Shown here: piece by piece, positions 8,204 through 17,512 of the stretch
Numbering within the stretch: the first letter of the stretch is position 1
Layout: each line of letters opens with the position of its first letter
NCBI GenBank assembly: GCA_023262505.1
Contig: JALRAP010000020.1
Span: 1 to 34,839 of the forward strand
Direction: 5' to 3'
From: Bacteroidia bacterium
Lineage (GTDB): Bacteria; Bacteroidota; Bacteroidia; AKYH767-A; OLB10
Length of the DNA: 34,839 bases
Notes under the pieces: generated by a model
What the model saw: the letters and a program-made list of their open reading frames with translations, nothing else
The model's database searches: none
What the model was told of the DNA's origin: nothing
Made by a program: the position numbers and the translations under genes

Positions 8204-8274
8204 ACCCTTCGACCCTTCGATGAGCTCAGGGCAAGCAAGCTCAGGGCGGCGCTTGTCACTTGCACCTCTTCTTT

Positions 8275-9507
8275 TCAAATAAAAGCAAACTCAAATCCAT
8301 TCTCCAACAAGTCAGCGAAAAAAGTGGGATATGATTTATCGACACCATTGGTTTGATCCAATTGAACGTATTCGGTTTTAAGCGACATCAGACTAAACGC
8401 CATGATGATGCGGTGGTCGTCGAATGTTTTTATGAATCTTGAAGTTGGTACTGGCCCGCGACCTGGATAAACCTTGAATTTGGAGCCACCGCAAAAATCA
8501 GTCTTGACTCCCATGTCATACAAGCCTCGCTGCAGAGCTAGTGCACGGTCACATTCTTTCAATCGGAGGTTTTTCAATCCTGTCAAGTCTGCGGTGATAT
8601 TCAAAGCACCACAGGCAACGGCTACCGCTGGTGCCAAATCCGGACAAGAAGTGAAATCCTCCAAGAAATAATCGGATTGTAATTCGCCCGTGCCCTTTAT
8701 GAATATCCCATTTTTTTCATAAGCAGAAGTAACACCCAGCTTGGCCATGATATCTACCACCACTTTGTCGCCCTGCAATGAATCTTCACGCAATCCCTCC
8801 AGGAAAAAAGAAGAACCGGGTTGTGTTGCTGCCGCCTGGAACCAATAGGATGCAGCCGACCAATCGGCTTCCACATGAAAATCCTTTGCCAGGTAAGCAC
8901 CCTCTGCAATTGAAACACCGTAAGGAGAAATATCGACTTTTGCACCATAGTGTTTCATGACCTCGGAAGTCATCTGGATGTAAGGGAAAGACAAAACCGG
9001 AGTTGAAAATTCCATGACAAGCCCTCCATCCAAACAAGGGGCAATCATCATCAGAGCACTGATGAATTGACTACTGGTATCGGCCGGAATCTGCAATTGA
9101 CCACCATGCATTTTCCCACGACCAGTTCTGATCGGAAAACTCCCCTCCTCCTCGACATACTTGACATCCGCGCCAAGCGCATTCAGTGCATCTACCAATC
9201 CACTTATTGGACGAGCACGAAGAGCATCTGAACCATCCAAAACCACATCGCGGCCGAGCAAACAACATGCCGCCAGAAAAAACCGTGAAGTCGTTCCTCC
9301 GCTTCCTACATGGAGCTCTGAATCGTTGTCGTTTACAATGCGTAACATATCCATGGTGTCATCGGCATCGGATAGATTTTCGATCCGACTGCCAAGGCCT
9401 CCGATCATGCGGATTGCAAGGGCACGGTTGCTGATGCTCTTGGATGATGGAAGCGGAATACGCACATTAACTAACGGCTCTCCCGAATAGATGACTCTAG
9501 TTGCCAT
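8275..9507 (-). CDS. aroA: 3-phosphoshikimate 1-carboxyvinyltransferase (EPSP synthase)
   Basis: LPSSKSISNRALAI, GSGGTTSRFFLAACCLLG, ADWSAASYWFQAAA, FDDHRIIMAFSLMSL. Confidence 0.93.
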   Translation of the reverse strand: MATRVIYSGEPLVNVRIPLPSSKSISNRALAIRMIGGLGSRIENLSDADDTMDMLRIVNDNDSELHVGSGGTTSRFFLAACCLLGRDVVLDGSDALRARPISGLVDALNALGADVKYVEEEGSFPIRTGRGKMHGGQLQIPADTSSQFISALMMIAPCLDGGLVMEFSTPVLSFPYIQMTSEVMKHYGAKVDISPYGVSIAEGAYLAKDFHVEADWSAASYWFQAAATQPGSSFFLEGLREDSLQGDKVVVDIMAKLGVTSAYEKNGIFIKGTGELQSDYFLEDFTSCPDLAPAVAVACGALNITADLTGLKNLRLKECDRALALQRGLYDMGVKTDFCGGSKFKVYPGRGPVPTSRFIKTFDDHRIIMAFSLMSLKTEYVQLDQTNGVDKSYPTFFADLLENGFEFAFI

Positions 9508-10602
9508 TTAGAAGTCGTTGAAATAGGTGAATGATTCAAGAAAATGTTCGTCGGACAAATCCATGCAGAATTGAGGCGCACCCACCTGCTCTAACAATAC
9601 ACAATTCAGACCATGGCCATCTGATTTCTTATCCTTGCGCATAGCGGACAATAGGAAGGTGAAGGACTCGGGGTTGATTTTCAATGCGGGTAAATTTGTC
9701 TTCACAAGCGATTTCAATTCCTCCACTACCTGAATTTCCAAGCCTAGAAGCTTTTGCGATACATAAGCCTCGCAAACCAATCCAATAGCAACCGCTTGCC
9801 CATGTGTCATTATATAGTCATCATGATTGTAGGACCATGCCTCTAATGCATGTGCAACCGTGTGACCGAAATTTAGATGCTTTCGAACACCTTTTTCCAA
9901 AGGGTCTTGTTGTACGATACGCCCCTTTACGGAGATGGATTGAGTAATCCAATCCGATGTTTTACGGTTCGACCTATGTTCATAGTCAAATGATATTGGA
10001 TCACGAATCAACTTCTGCCAAAGGGAGCCATCCCCGATAAGGGCATGCTTCCAAGTTTCAACTAAACCTTCCTTCCATTGCTTTTCGGGAAGTGATTTGA
10101 GGAAACCTGGGTGAACGATGGTCTTCAACGGCGGATGAAATGTTCCCAGTATATTTTTGTACCCATGGAGATCCACACCGGTCTTTCCTCCAATTGCGGC
10201 ATCGGTCATGGCTAAAAGCGATGTAGGCACATTGACATACCGAATGCCGCGCATGAACACGGAAGCAACCATCCCACCGATATCAGAAACAACACCACCG
10301 CCCAAGTTAACCAGCAAGGTTTGACGATTTGCTTTACGCTCCATCATAATTTGGCAAATACGCTCAACGGTTTCCAGTTTTTTCGAGGATTCACCTGCAC
10401 CAATCACCAAAGGGTGATACATTACACCTTGCAATTCGAACAAACGACGAAAACAATGCTGATGCGTATGCTCGTCAACCAAAACCAAGTAAGGACCCGA
10501 TGGGTCTTGCTCTTTGATGAAAACATCGCGTAAAGCCGTGGCTAAACCGTCTGAAACGATTACCTCGTGATTGCCTGCATCTATCCTGGTCAAGTCATTC
10601 AT
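9508..10602 (-). CDS. aroB: 3-dehydroquinate synthase
   Basis: ESSKKLETVERI, NLGGGVVSDIGGMVASVFMRGIRYVNVPTSLLAMTDAAIGGKTGVD and NFGHTVAHALE motifs. ORF listed to 10638; start placed at ATG 10602 because a TACCTTTG element lies just upstream (10613-10620). Confidence 0.92.
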   Translation of the reverse strand: MNDLTRIDAGNHEVIVSDGLATALRDVFIKEQDPSGPYLVLVDEHTHQHCFRRLFELQGVMYHPLVIGAGESSKKLETVERICQIMMERKANRQTLLVNLGGGVVSDIGGMVASVFMRGIRYVNVPTSLLAMTDAAIGGKTGVDLHGYKNILGTFHPPLKTIVHPGFLKSLPEKQWKEGLVETWKHALIGDGSLWQKLIRDPISFDYEHRSNRKTSDWITQSISVKGRIVQQDPLEKGVRKHLNFGHTVAHALEAWSYNHDDYIMTHGQAVAIGLVCEAYVSQKLLGLEIQVVEELKSLVKTNLPALKINPESFTFLLSAMRKDKKSDGHGLNCVLLEQVGAPQFCMDLSDEHFLESFTYFNDF

Positions 10603-10612
10603 ATCTGTGTCA

Positions 10613-10650
10613 CAAAGGTAGTCAACGACTATGGGCAATCCCTATCTTTG
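10613..10650. promoter_or_regulatory. Back-to-back candidate -7 elements for the divergent aroB / proline dehydrogenase genes
   Basis: Minus strand TACCTTTG (10613-10620) and plus strand TATCTTTG (10643-10650) both match the Bacteroidota TAnnTTTG consensus. Confidence 0.5.
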
Positions 10651-10687
10651 CGATGTCAAAACAGACAGTTGCCGCCCTTGGATTTTT

Positions 10688-11872
10688 ATGGAATCAACTA
10701 CCAAAAACATTGATTTAGAAAACATTGAGGTTGCTTTTAAGGGCAAAACGGACCAAGAGCTGAAAAAAGCTTATTGGCTGTTCAAGGCTATCGGTTACCC
10801 TACATTGGTAAAATCCGCTCCCAGCCTGCTCAATATCGCCTTTGCACTTCGAATGCCGGTGGTTCCAATTGTCCGTGCAACCATATTCAAACATTTTTGT
10901 GGCGGAGAAAACATTCAAGACTGTAACAAGACCGTTGCCAAGCTTTGGAACAATCATATTGGGAGCATTCTCGACTATTCTGTTGAAGGTGAAGAAAACG
11001 AAGAAAACTTCGACCACACCACACAAGAAATTTGCGCGACAATCGAAAGAGCCAAAGGCGACCTATCCATTCCTTTTTGCGTTTTCAAGGTGACAGGTAT
11101 ATCCAGGTTTGGACTCTTGGAACAAGTAAGTTCAGAAGCAAAGCTCGATTCGAATGAATCCGTTGAATATGAAAAAGCGAAACTAAGGTTCAATAAGATT
11201 TGTGAGAAGGCGGCTCAGCATAGTGTCAGGCTTTTTGTGGATGCGGAGGAATCCTGGATTCAGCCTGCAATTGACAGCTTGACTGACGAGATGATGGAGA
11301 AACACAACAAGGATCAGGTTATCATTTACAATACCATTCAATTATACAGGACAGACCGTTTGGCTTTCCTAAAAAAATCGCATGATCGCGGAGTTGAAAA
11401 AGGATACAAAAACGGCTTCAAATTAGTGCGTGGTGCGTATATGGAAAAAGAGCGTAAACGTGCCCAAGAAATGAGATATCCTTCGCCCATACAGCCAGAC
11501 CATGCCGCCTGCAACCACGATTACGACGAAGCTTTAAGATTTTGCGTTAGCCATATTGACCGAATTTCCATTTGTGCTGGAACACACAACGAGAAGAGCA
11601 CTCTTTTGTTGACCGATTTGATGCGACAATATAACATCCCCAACAATAGCCCTGCGATTTGGTTTTCGCAGTTGCTTGGCATGAGCGATCACTTGTCGGG
11701 CAATCTGGCAAACAGTGGATACAATGTGGCCAAATATGTCCCTTATGGACCGGTAAAATCGGTACTACCTTACTTGATTAGACGTGCACAGGAAAACACT
11801 TCGATTGCCGGTCAGACCGGAAGGGAGTTATCGATGATTATGCGGGAGCTGAAAAGAAGGAAAGGAAAGTAG
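10688..11872 (+). CDS. Proline dehydrogenase
   Basis: FKLVRGAYMEKERKRAQ, RLFVDAEESWIQPAID, GTHNEKSTLL and FSQLLGMSDHLSGNLANSGYNVAKYVPYGPVKSVLPYLIRRAQEN. ATG 10688 preferred over the listed 10631 (see promoter feature). Confidence 0.92.
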   Translation: MESTTKNIDLENIEVAFKGKTDQELKKAYWLFKAIGYPTLVKSAPSLLNIAFALRMPVVPIVRATIFKHFCGGENIQDCNKTVAKLWNNHIGSILDYSVEGEENEENFDHTTQEICATIERAKGDLSIPFCVFKVTGISRFGLLEQVSSEAKLDSNESVEYEKAKLRFNKICEKAAQHSVRLFVDAEESWIQPAIDSLTDEMMEKHNKDQVIIYNTIQLYRTDRLAFLKKSHDRGVEKGYKNGFKLVRGAYMEKERKRAQEMRYPSPIQPDHAACNHDYDEALRFCVSHIDRISICAGTHNEKSTLLLTDLMRQYNIPNNSPAIWFSQLLGMSDHLSGNLANSGYNVAKYVPYGPVKSVLPYLIRRAQENTSIAGQTGRELSMIMRELKRRKGK

Positions 11873-11881
11873 GCCCAGACT

Positions 11882-13117
11882 TCAATAAATCCTGGATGCC
11901 ATCAGCAGATTCAAATCGCGGTATGGCAATTTGCAAAAGTCGCTAACGAATTTGTTGGTGACAGTTCCTTTGTATAGGTAAATACCACTACGTACGGTTT
12001 TATGGGACCAAAGGAATTCATCCATGCCGCCTTCTTCTCCAATACTCATCAGCACTGGTGTAAAGATGTTGCTGAGTGCGCAGGAGGCGGTTCGTGCTAC
12101 CCGAGATGCAATGTTTGGGACGCAGTAATGAATAACGCCATACTTGCGGAAAACAGGATTGGTATGGTTCGTTACTTCGGAGGTTTCAAAGCAACCGCCT
12201 TGATCGATGGAAACATCGATGATAACAGAACCGGTACGCATTTCGCTGACCATTTCTTCAGAAACTATCACAGGCGTTCTGCCATCGCGGGCATGCACAG
12301 CACCTATGACCACATCGGCTGAACGAAGTGCTTCTGCGAGGAAAGAAGGAACGATGGTGGACGTATACAGCTTTTGACCGAGGTGACGTTGGATCTTTCT
12401 CAACTTCGAAAGATCGTTGTCGAACACCTTCACTTGTGCGCCCAGTCCCAAGGCAGTGCGTGCGGCATGCTCTCCTACTGAACCAGCTCCAATGATTACC
12501 ACTTGAGTGGGAGGAATACCGGTGACACCGCCAAGTAGCTCTCCCCTGCCGGCCATGGTATTGCTGAGATATTCTGCAGCTATTAGAATGGCTGTTCCAC
12601 CAACAATTTCGCTCATGGCTTGAATGACGGGCAATACCGCGGTATCATCACGCATGTATTCATATGCCAACGCGGTAATCTGCTTGGCCTTCATTCGAGG
12701 TATGAAATCCTTGGGCTGCATAGCCACTTGAAGAATGGAAAAAAGTGTTTGCTTATCCTGCAGCAACTCCAATTCCGATTCGGATGGTGGAGCCACCTTC
12801 ATTATGATATTACTGTTGCGATAAACTTCAGCTGCGGAGGATGCTATCATAGCGCCTGCTTCGCTGTAATCGTTATCGGTGAAGTTGGCATTTTTCCCTG
12901 CGTTGCTTTCAATGGTAACATCATGCCCATTGCTAACTAACAATGAAACAGATTCAGGCACTAGTGAAATGCGATTCTCCTGGAAAGAGGTTTCGCGCGG
13001 TATACCAATAGACAACCGCTTGCTTCCCGTTTTGACAGGAACCATGCTTTCCTGCGGTTGAAGGAGCCCTTCTCGGGCCAAGCTTGAAAGATTGGGGTCG
13101 TTCTTGGGACGGCTCAT
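11882..13117 (-). CDS. ald: Alanine dehydrogenase family protein (AlaDH/PNT)
   Basis: IGIPRETSFQENRISLVPESVSLLVSNGHDVTIESNAG, VVIIGAGSVGEHAARTALGLGAQVKVFDNDLSKLR, IDVSIDQGGCFETSEVTNHTNPVFRKYGVIHYCVPNIASRVARTASCALSN. Confidence 0.9.
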   Translation of the reverse strand: MSRPKNDPNLSSLAREGLLQPQESMVPVKTGSKRLSIGIPRETSFQENRISLVPESVSLLVSNGHDVTIESNAGKNANFTDNDYSEAGAMIASSAAEVYRNSNIIMKVAPPSESELELLQDKQTLFSILQVAMQPKDFIPRMKAKQITALAYEYMRDDTAVLPVIQAMSEIVGGTAILIAAEYLSNTMAGRGELLGGVTGIPPTQVVIIGAGSVGEHAARTALGLGAQVKVFDNDLSKLRKIQRHLGQKLYTSTIVPSFLAEALRSADVVIGAVHARDGRTPVIVSEEMVSEMRTGSVIIDVSIDQGGCFETSEVTNHTNPVFRKYGVIHYCVPNIASRVARTASCALSNIFTPVLMSIGEEGGMDEFLWSHKTVRSGIYLYKGTVTNKFVSDFCKLPYRDLNLLMASRIY

Positions 13118-13563
13118 ACCGATAAGGTGATGTTTCGCTCTTGATTATTGACTGAAATCGTTATTCGGGCCGCATCTTCCGGCATTAACCGAGAGGCCTT
13201 TTCAGGCCATTCGATGAAGCAGTATTGACCACTACAAAGATAGTCCTCGATTCCGAAATCCAAAGCCTCAGCCTCCTTTTCGAGTCGATACAGGTCGAAA
13301 TGATAGACGGGATCACCATGGACATCGAGATATTCGTTAACCAAGGTGAATGTGGGGCTGTTGACCGTATCAGAAACACCCAAAGCAAAGCAAAGAGATT
13401 TGATCAGCGTTGTTTTACCTGCCCCCATTTCACCAAACAGTAGAAAAACGCGTTGGTTGGGCAGCTGGGCAATCATATCAGATGCCGCAGCAGGCAGGTC
13501 CGCCAAAGAAGCGCAGTGGTATGACTTCAATTCAGTGCTCACTTGTTGGTCAGTGTTATGCAA
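13114..13563 (-). CDS. tsaE: tRNA threonylcarbamoyladenosine biosynthesis ATPase TsaE
   Basis: FLLFGEMGAGKTTLIKSLCFALG Walker A, VNSPTFTLVNEY, VYHFDLYRL, CFIEWPEKA. Confidence 0.92.
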   Translation of the reverse strand: MHNTDQQVSTELKSYHCASLADLPAAASDMIAQLPNQRVFLLFGEMGAGKTTLIKSLCFALGVSDTVNSPTFTLVNEYLDVHGDPVYHFDLYRLEKEAEALDFGIEDYLCSGQYCFIEWPEKASRLMPEDAARITISVNNQERNITLSV

Positions 13564-15092
13564 GGGATGATCATTTCCTCTAATGAAATCCCGCCGTGCT
13601 GGAAGGTATTCCGGTAGAACTTCACATAGTGGTTGTAATTATTGGGGTAAGCGAAGAATCGGTCTTGCTTGGCGAATACAAATGTGGTGCTCAAATTAGT
13701 CCGCGGCAACATGGCATCAATCGGGTTTTTCACTTCAAAGACATCGCGCTTCTCATAGGTAAGGCTCTTGCCTTGCTTATATCGCAGGTTGGTATTGGTA
13801 TTGCGATCGCCTACCAGCTTGGAAGGTTCCTTGACACGAATAGTGCCATGGTCGGTACTGATTACCAACTTAACTTTTCGAGAGGCGATTTTCCTCAATA
13901 TCTCAAGCAGTGGTGAATGTTCGAACCATGACAAAGTCAGAGACCTGTATGCTGATTCATCGTCCGCTAGTTCGCGAATCACTTGCATGTCTGTTCGTGC
14001 GTGAGACAGCATGTCGACGAAATTGTAAACAATTACGTTGAATCTGTTTTGGAAGAGATTGGAAATGTTGTCGGCCAACTCCTTACCCGCCTCGAACTTG
14101 GTGATTTTATTGTAAGAGAACTTGTATTGCTTACCAAGGCGCTGCAATTGGTCGGCCATAAACTCCTCCTCATGCATATTCTTGCCCTCTTCGTCTTCAT
14201 CGTTCACCCAAAGTTTAGGGAAACGCTTTTCGATATCAGAGGGCATCATGCCTGCGAAAATGGCATTGCGGCTGTATTGGGTGGCCGTCGGAAGGATGCT
14301 GTAATAGGCATCTTCTTCCACTACCCGATAAAGCTCAGAAAGCACTGGAGCAATCACTTTCCACTGATCGAATCGAAGGTTGTCTATTAGAATGAAAAAA
14401 ACCGGGTCCTGGGTTGACTCCACAACTGGAAGTATTTTCTTCCTGAAAAGGGTGTGCGACATCACCGGTGATTTGTCGTCGTTCCTAAGCCAATCCACAT
14501 AGTGCTGCTCAATGAATTTGCCAAACTGCAGATTGGCTTCATCTTTCTGCATGGTGATGATGTCATACATCCCGGAATCACCGGAACCACCGAGTTCCAA
14601 CTCCCAATAAACCAACTTGCGGTATATCTCAACCCATTCGGCATGGCTAAGTCGGTCGTTAAGCCGCATGCTGATGTTTCTGAATTCCTGCTGGTATGAA
14701 GATGTGGTTTTCTCACCAATCAACCTGCGCGTGTCAAGGTTTTTCTTGATACAAAGCAGGATTTGGTTGGGGTTTACGGGCTTGATGAGGTAATCGGCGA
14801 TTTTGGAACCGATGGCATCCTCCATGATATGCTCCTCTTCGCTGCGGGTGATCATGATCACTGGAACCGATGCGTTTTGGTTCTTGATGCGCACCAAGGT
14901 TTCCAAGCCGGAAAGTCCAGGCATATTCTCATCCAAAAAAACAATGTCGTAAGGCTTTTTGGAGAACATGTCGATGGCATCTTGGCCATTCGTGGTGGTT
15001 TCGACTGTAAAACCCTTTTCCTCCAAAAAAAGCACATGAGGTTTTAGCAGTTCGATTTCGTCGTCCGCCCAAAGTATTATCGGCTTATCCAT
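13539..15092 (-). CDS. porX: Response regulator with PglZ-type C-terminal domain, PorX family (T9SS regulator)
   Basis: CheY-like receiver (ILWADDEIELLKPHVLFLEE...DIVFLDENMPGLSGLETL...ADYLIKPVNPNQ) fused to an alkaline-phosphatase-superfamily PglZ domain (FILIDNLRFDQWKVIAPVLSE, VKLVISTDHGTIRVKEPSKLVGDRNTNTNLRYKQGKSL). Confidence 0.92.
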   Translation of the reverse strand: MDKPIILWADDEIELLKPHVLFLEEKGFTVETTTNGQDAIDMFSKKPYDIVFLDENMPGLSGLETLVRIKNQNASVPVIMITRSEEEHIMEDAIGSKIADYLIKPVNPNQILLCIKKNLDTRRLIGEKTTSSYQQEFRNISMRLNDRLSHAEWVEIYRKLVYWELELGGSGDSGMYDIITMQKDEANLQFGKFIEQHYVDWLRNDDKSPVMSHTLFRKKILPVVESTQDPVFFILIDNLRFDQWKVIAPVLSELYRVVEEDAYYSILPTATQYSRNAIFAGMMPSDIEKRFPKLWVNDEDEEGKNMHEEEFMADQLQRLGKQYKFSYNKITKFEAGKELADNISNLFQNRFNVIVYNFVDMLSHARTDMQVIRELADDESAYRSLTLSWFEHSPLLEILRKIASRKVKLVISTDHGTIRVKEPSKLVGDRNTNTNLRYKQGKSLTYEKRDVFEVKNPIDAMLPRTNLSTTFVFAKQDRFFAYPNNYNHYVKFYRNTFQHGGISLEEMIIPCITLTNK

Positions 15093-15168
15093 TAAAAAAA
15101 CTAATTTTACGATTCATTAAGCTTTTAAAGTTACACATTATATCGGATACCATCCCTCGACTATTGCA

Positions 15169-16392
15169 TTGAAGCGAAAAAAAATAATCAACGACCCTGT
15201 TTATGGTTTCATAACCATACCGTTCGACACTGTCCAGCGAATCATTGACCACCCTTGGTTCCAGCGGCTTGCTCGCATTCGTCAACTAGGACTTACCAGC
15301 CTTGTATATCCAGGGGCTTTGCATACACGGTTCCACCATGCGTTGGGGGCTATGTATTTAATGACCACTGCCATTGATACGCTTAGATCAAAAGGTCATG
15401 AAATCACAGAAGAGGAAGCCGAAGCGGCTACCATCGCCATACTGTTACACGATATCGGTCACGGACCGTTCTCCCATGCTTTGGAAAACCTGTTGGTGCA
15501 TGTAGACCACGAATACCTATCCGACCTTTTCATGCAAAGGTTGAACCAGGAATTCCAAGGTAAGCTGACTGAAGCCATCCGAATCTTCAACGACGAGCAT
15601 CCAAAGAAATTCCTGCACCAGTTGGTATCATCCCAGCTAGATGTAGATCGATTGGATTACCTGAACCGCGACAGTTTTTTCACGGGCGTTTCAGAAGGAG
15701 TTATTAGTAGCGAGCGCATCATCAAAATGTTAGAGGTTGCAGGAGGCAACCTGGTGGTGGAGGAAAAAGGGCTATACTCGGTAGAAAAGTTCATCATTGC
15801 CCGCAGGCTGATGTATTGGCAGGTTTATCTTCATAAAACGACCCTTGCCGCTGAGCACATGCTCATCTCCATTATCAAAAGAGCCAGAGAGCTTTGCCAA
15901 AATGGCGAACAATTGTTCGGCTCGGGTCCGCTGCTGGACTTCCTTTCTAACGATTATGGAAAAAAGGACTTCGAATCCCGTTCGGAACTGCTGGACCTGT
16001 TCGCTTTGTTGGATGATTTTGACGTATTGTCTGCCGTAAAATCGTGGGCAAACCACCCTGACAAAACACTTTCTATTTTATGCAAAAGCCTGATTGATAG
16101 GCGATTATTTAAGATTTCTATTTCCAAATCATCACCCGAACAGCAACAAATCGATTCCATCAAACAAAAGATTAGTGCTCATTTCAATGTGGACTTGAAT
16201 CTCGCAGACTACCTGGTATTGACCGGTAAGGTTTGGAATAGCGCTTACAAAGTGAACGAGAACAACATCAATATCCTTTTCAAGGATGGTCGTTTAACCG
16301 ATATCGCCGAGGCTTCGGACAACTTGAATATTTCCTCTTTGTCGAGCACGGTAACCAAGTATTTTCTAGCGTCACCATACCTAGGTTCATAA
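15169..16392 (+). CDS. HD-domain phosphohydrolase (dGTPase-like superfamily)
   Basis: RLARIRQLGLTSLVYPGALHTRFHHALGAMYL, AILLHDIGHGPFSHALE, SSQLDVDRLDYLNRDSFFTGVSEG. Probable TTG start. Confidence 0.9.
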   Translation: MKRKKIINDPVYGFITIPFDTVQRIIDHPWFQRLARIRQLGLTSLVYPGALHTRFHHALGAMYLMTTAIDTLRSKGHEITEEEAEAATIAILLHDIGHGPFSHALENLLVHVDHEYLSDLFMQRLNQEFQGKLTEAIRIFNDEHPKKFLHQLVSSQLDVDRLDYLNRDSFFTGVSEGVISSERIIKMLEVAGGNLVVEEKGLYSVEKFIIARRLMYWQVYLHKTTLAAEHMLISIIKRARELCQNGEQLFGSGPLLDFLSNDYGKKDFESRSELLDLFALLDDFDVLSAVKSWANHPDKTLSILCKSLIDRRLFKISISKSSPEQQQIDSIKQKISAHFNVDLNLADYLVLTGKVWNSAYKVNENNINILFKDGRLTDIAEASDNLNISSLSSTVTKYFLASPYLGS

Positions 16393-16467
16393 TTTGGAAG
16401 CAACGTCCTAGTCGCGGCTTGGTTATTTCATAAATTTGCCCTTAATTACAATCCGTTACCAAGGGCT

Positions 16468-17499
16468 ATGGAATTTTCAGCTAAACAAATCGGAGAGCTG
16501 CTTCAAGGAGTAGTGGAAGGCGATGCCCAGGTTAAGGTGTCTACCCTTTCGCGCATCGAAGACGGACAAGCCGGTTCATTATCTTTTTTGGCAAATCCTA
16601 AGTACACGGATTTCATTTACACTACAGGAGCTTCTGTAGTTATAGTGGGAAAGGACTTTGCTCCTGAGCGCGCGGTTCCATGCACTCTGATTCGTGTGCC
16701 AGATGCATATGCTGCATTCGCAAGACTATTGGAACTTTATAACCAGATTGTTCGAGACAAGAAGGGCATTGAACCTGGCTCATATATCTCCGAGACGGCC
16801 TCAGTGGGTGATGATGTTTATGTGGGCTCATCCGCCTACATCGGCAAAGGAGCCAAAATCGGCAAGGGGGCTAAAATATACCCTCAAGTTTATGTCGGCG
16901 ACAATGTTCAGATTGGCGAAAACACAACTTTGTTTCCGGGAGTAAAAATCTATTCGGATTGTTCCATTGGCTCCCATTGCACACTTCATTCGAACGTGGT
17001 GATTGGCGCAGACGGGTTCGGCTTCGCACCATCAACGGACAATTACAAGAAAGTGCCTCAAATAGGCAATGTGATCATTGAAGATCATGTGGAAATAGGT
17101 GCAGGCACTACAATTGACCGTGCCACATTGGGCTCCACCATCATCCGCAAAGGAGTCAAAATCGACAATCTTATACAGATCGCCCACAATGTTGAAATAG
17201 GCGAGAACACCGTAATCGCCGCACAAACAGGTATTGCGGGCTCCACCAAAATTGGCAAGAACTGCATGATTGGCGGTCAGGTTGGTATCGTTGGACATAT
17301 ATCGATTGCCGATGGCACTAAGATTGCCGCTCAATCCGGTGTTGGGGCCGATGTGAAGGAGCAAGGTGCTATATTACAAGGGTCTCCTGCATTTGCAATA
17401 GGAGACTACAGAAGGACTTATGTTGTTTTCAAAAAGCTCCCAGAGCTCGACAAGCGATTGTTGGATTTGGAAAAGAAAGCTGCCCAGGAAAACAATTGA
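16468..17499 (+). CDS. lpxD: UDP-3-O-(3-hydroxyacyl)glucosamine N-acyltransferase
   Basis: LpxD N-terminal domain followed by left-handed beta-helix hexapeptide repeats; [56 protein letters not shown]. Confidence 0.95.
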   Translation: MEFSAKQIGELLQGVVEGDAQVKVSTLSRIEDGQAGSLSFLANPKYTDFIYTTGASVVIVGKDFAPERAVPCTLIRVPDAYAAFARLLELYNQIVRDKKGIEPGSYISETASVGDDVYVGSSAYIGKGAKIGKGAKIYPQVYVGDNVQIGENTTLFPGVKIYSDCSIGSHCTLHSNVVIGADGFGFAPSTDNYKKVPQIGNVIIEDHVEIGAGTTIDRATLGSTIIRKGVKIDNLIQIAHNVEIGENTVIAAQTGIAGSTKIGKNCMIGGQVGIVGHISIADGTKIAAQSGVGADVKEQGAILQGSPAFAIGDYRRTYVVFKKLPELDKRLLDLEKKAAQENN

Positions 17500-17512
17500 A
17501 ATCAAATCATTG

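Noticed and set aside
7838-8356. ORFs at 7838-8062 and 8150-8356 (plus strand)
   Set aside because: They lie in the structured repeats and second heptad array (peptides such as MSLVTYNLSLITCHL), and the second runs antisense into aroA; not credible genes.
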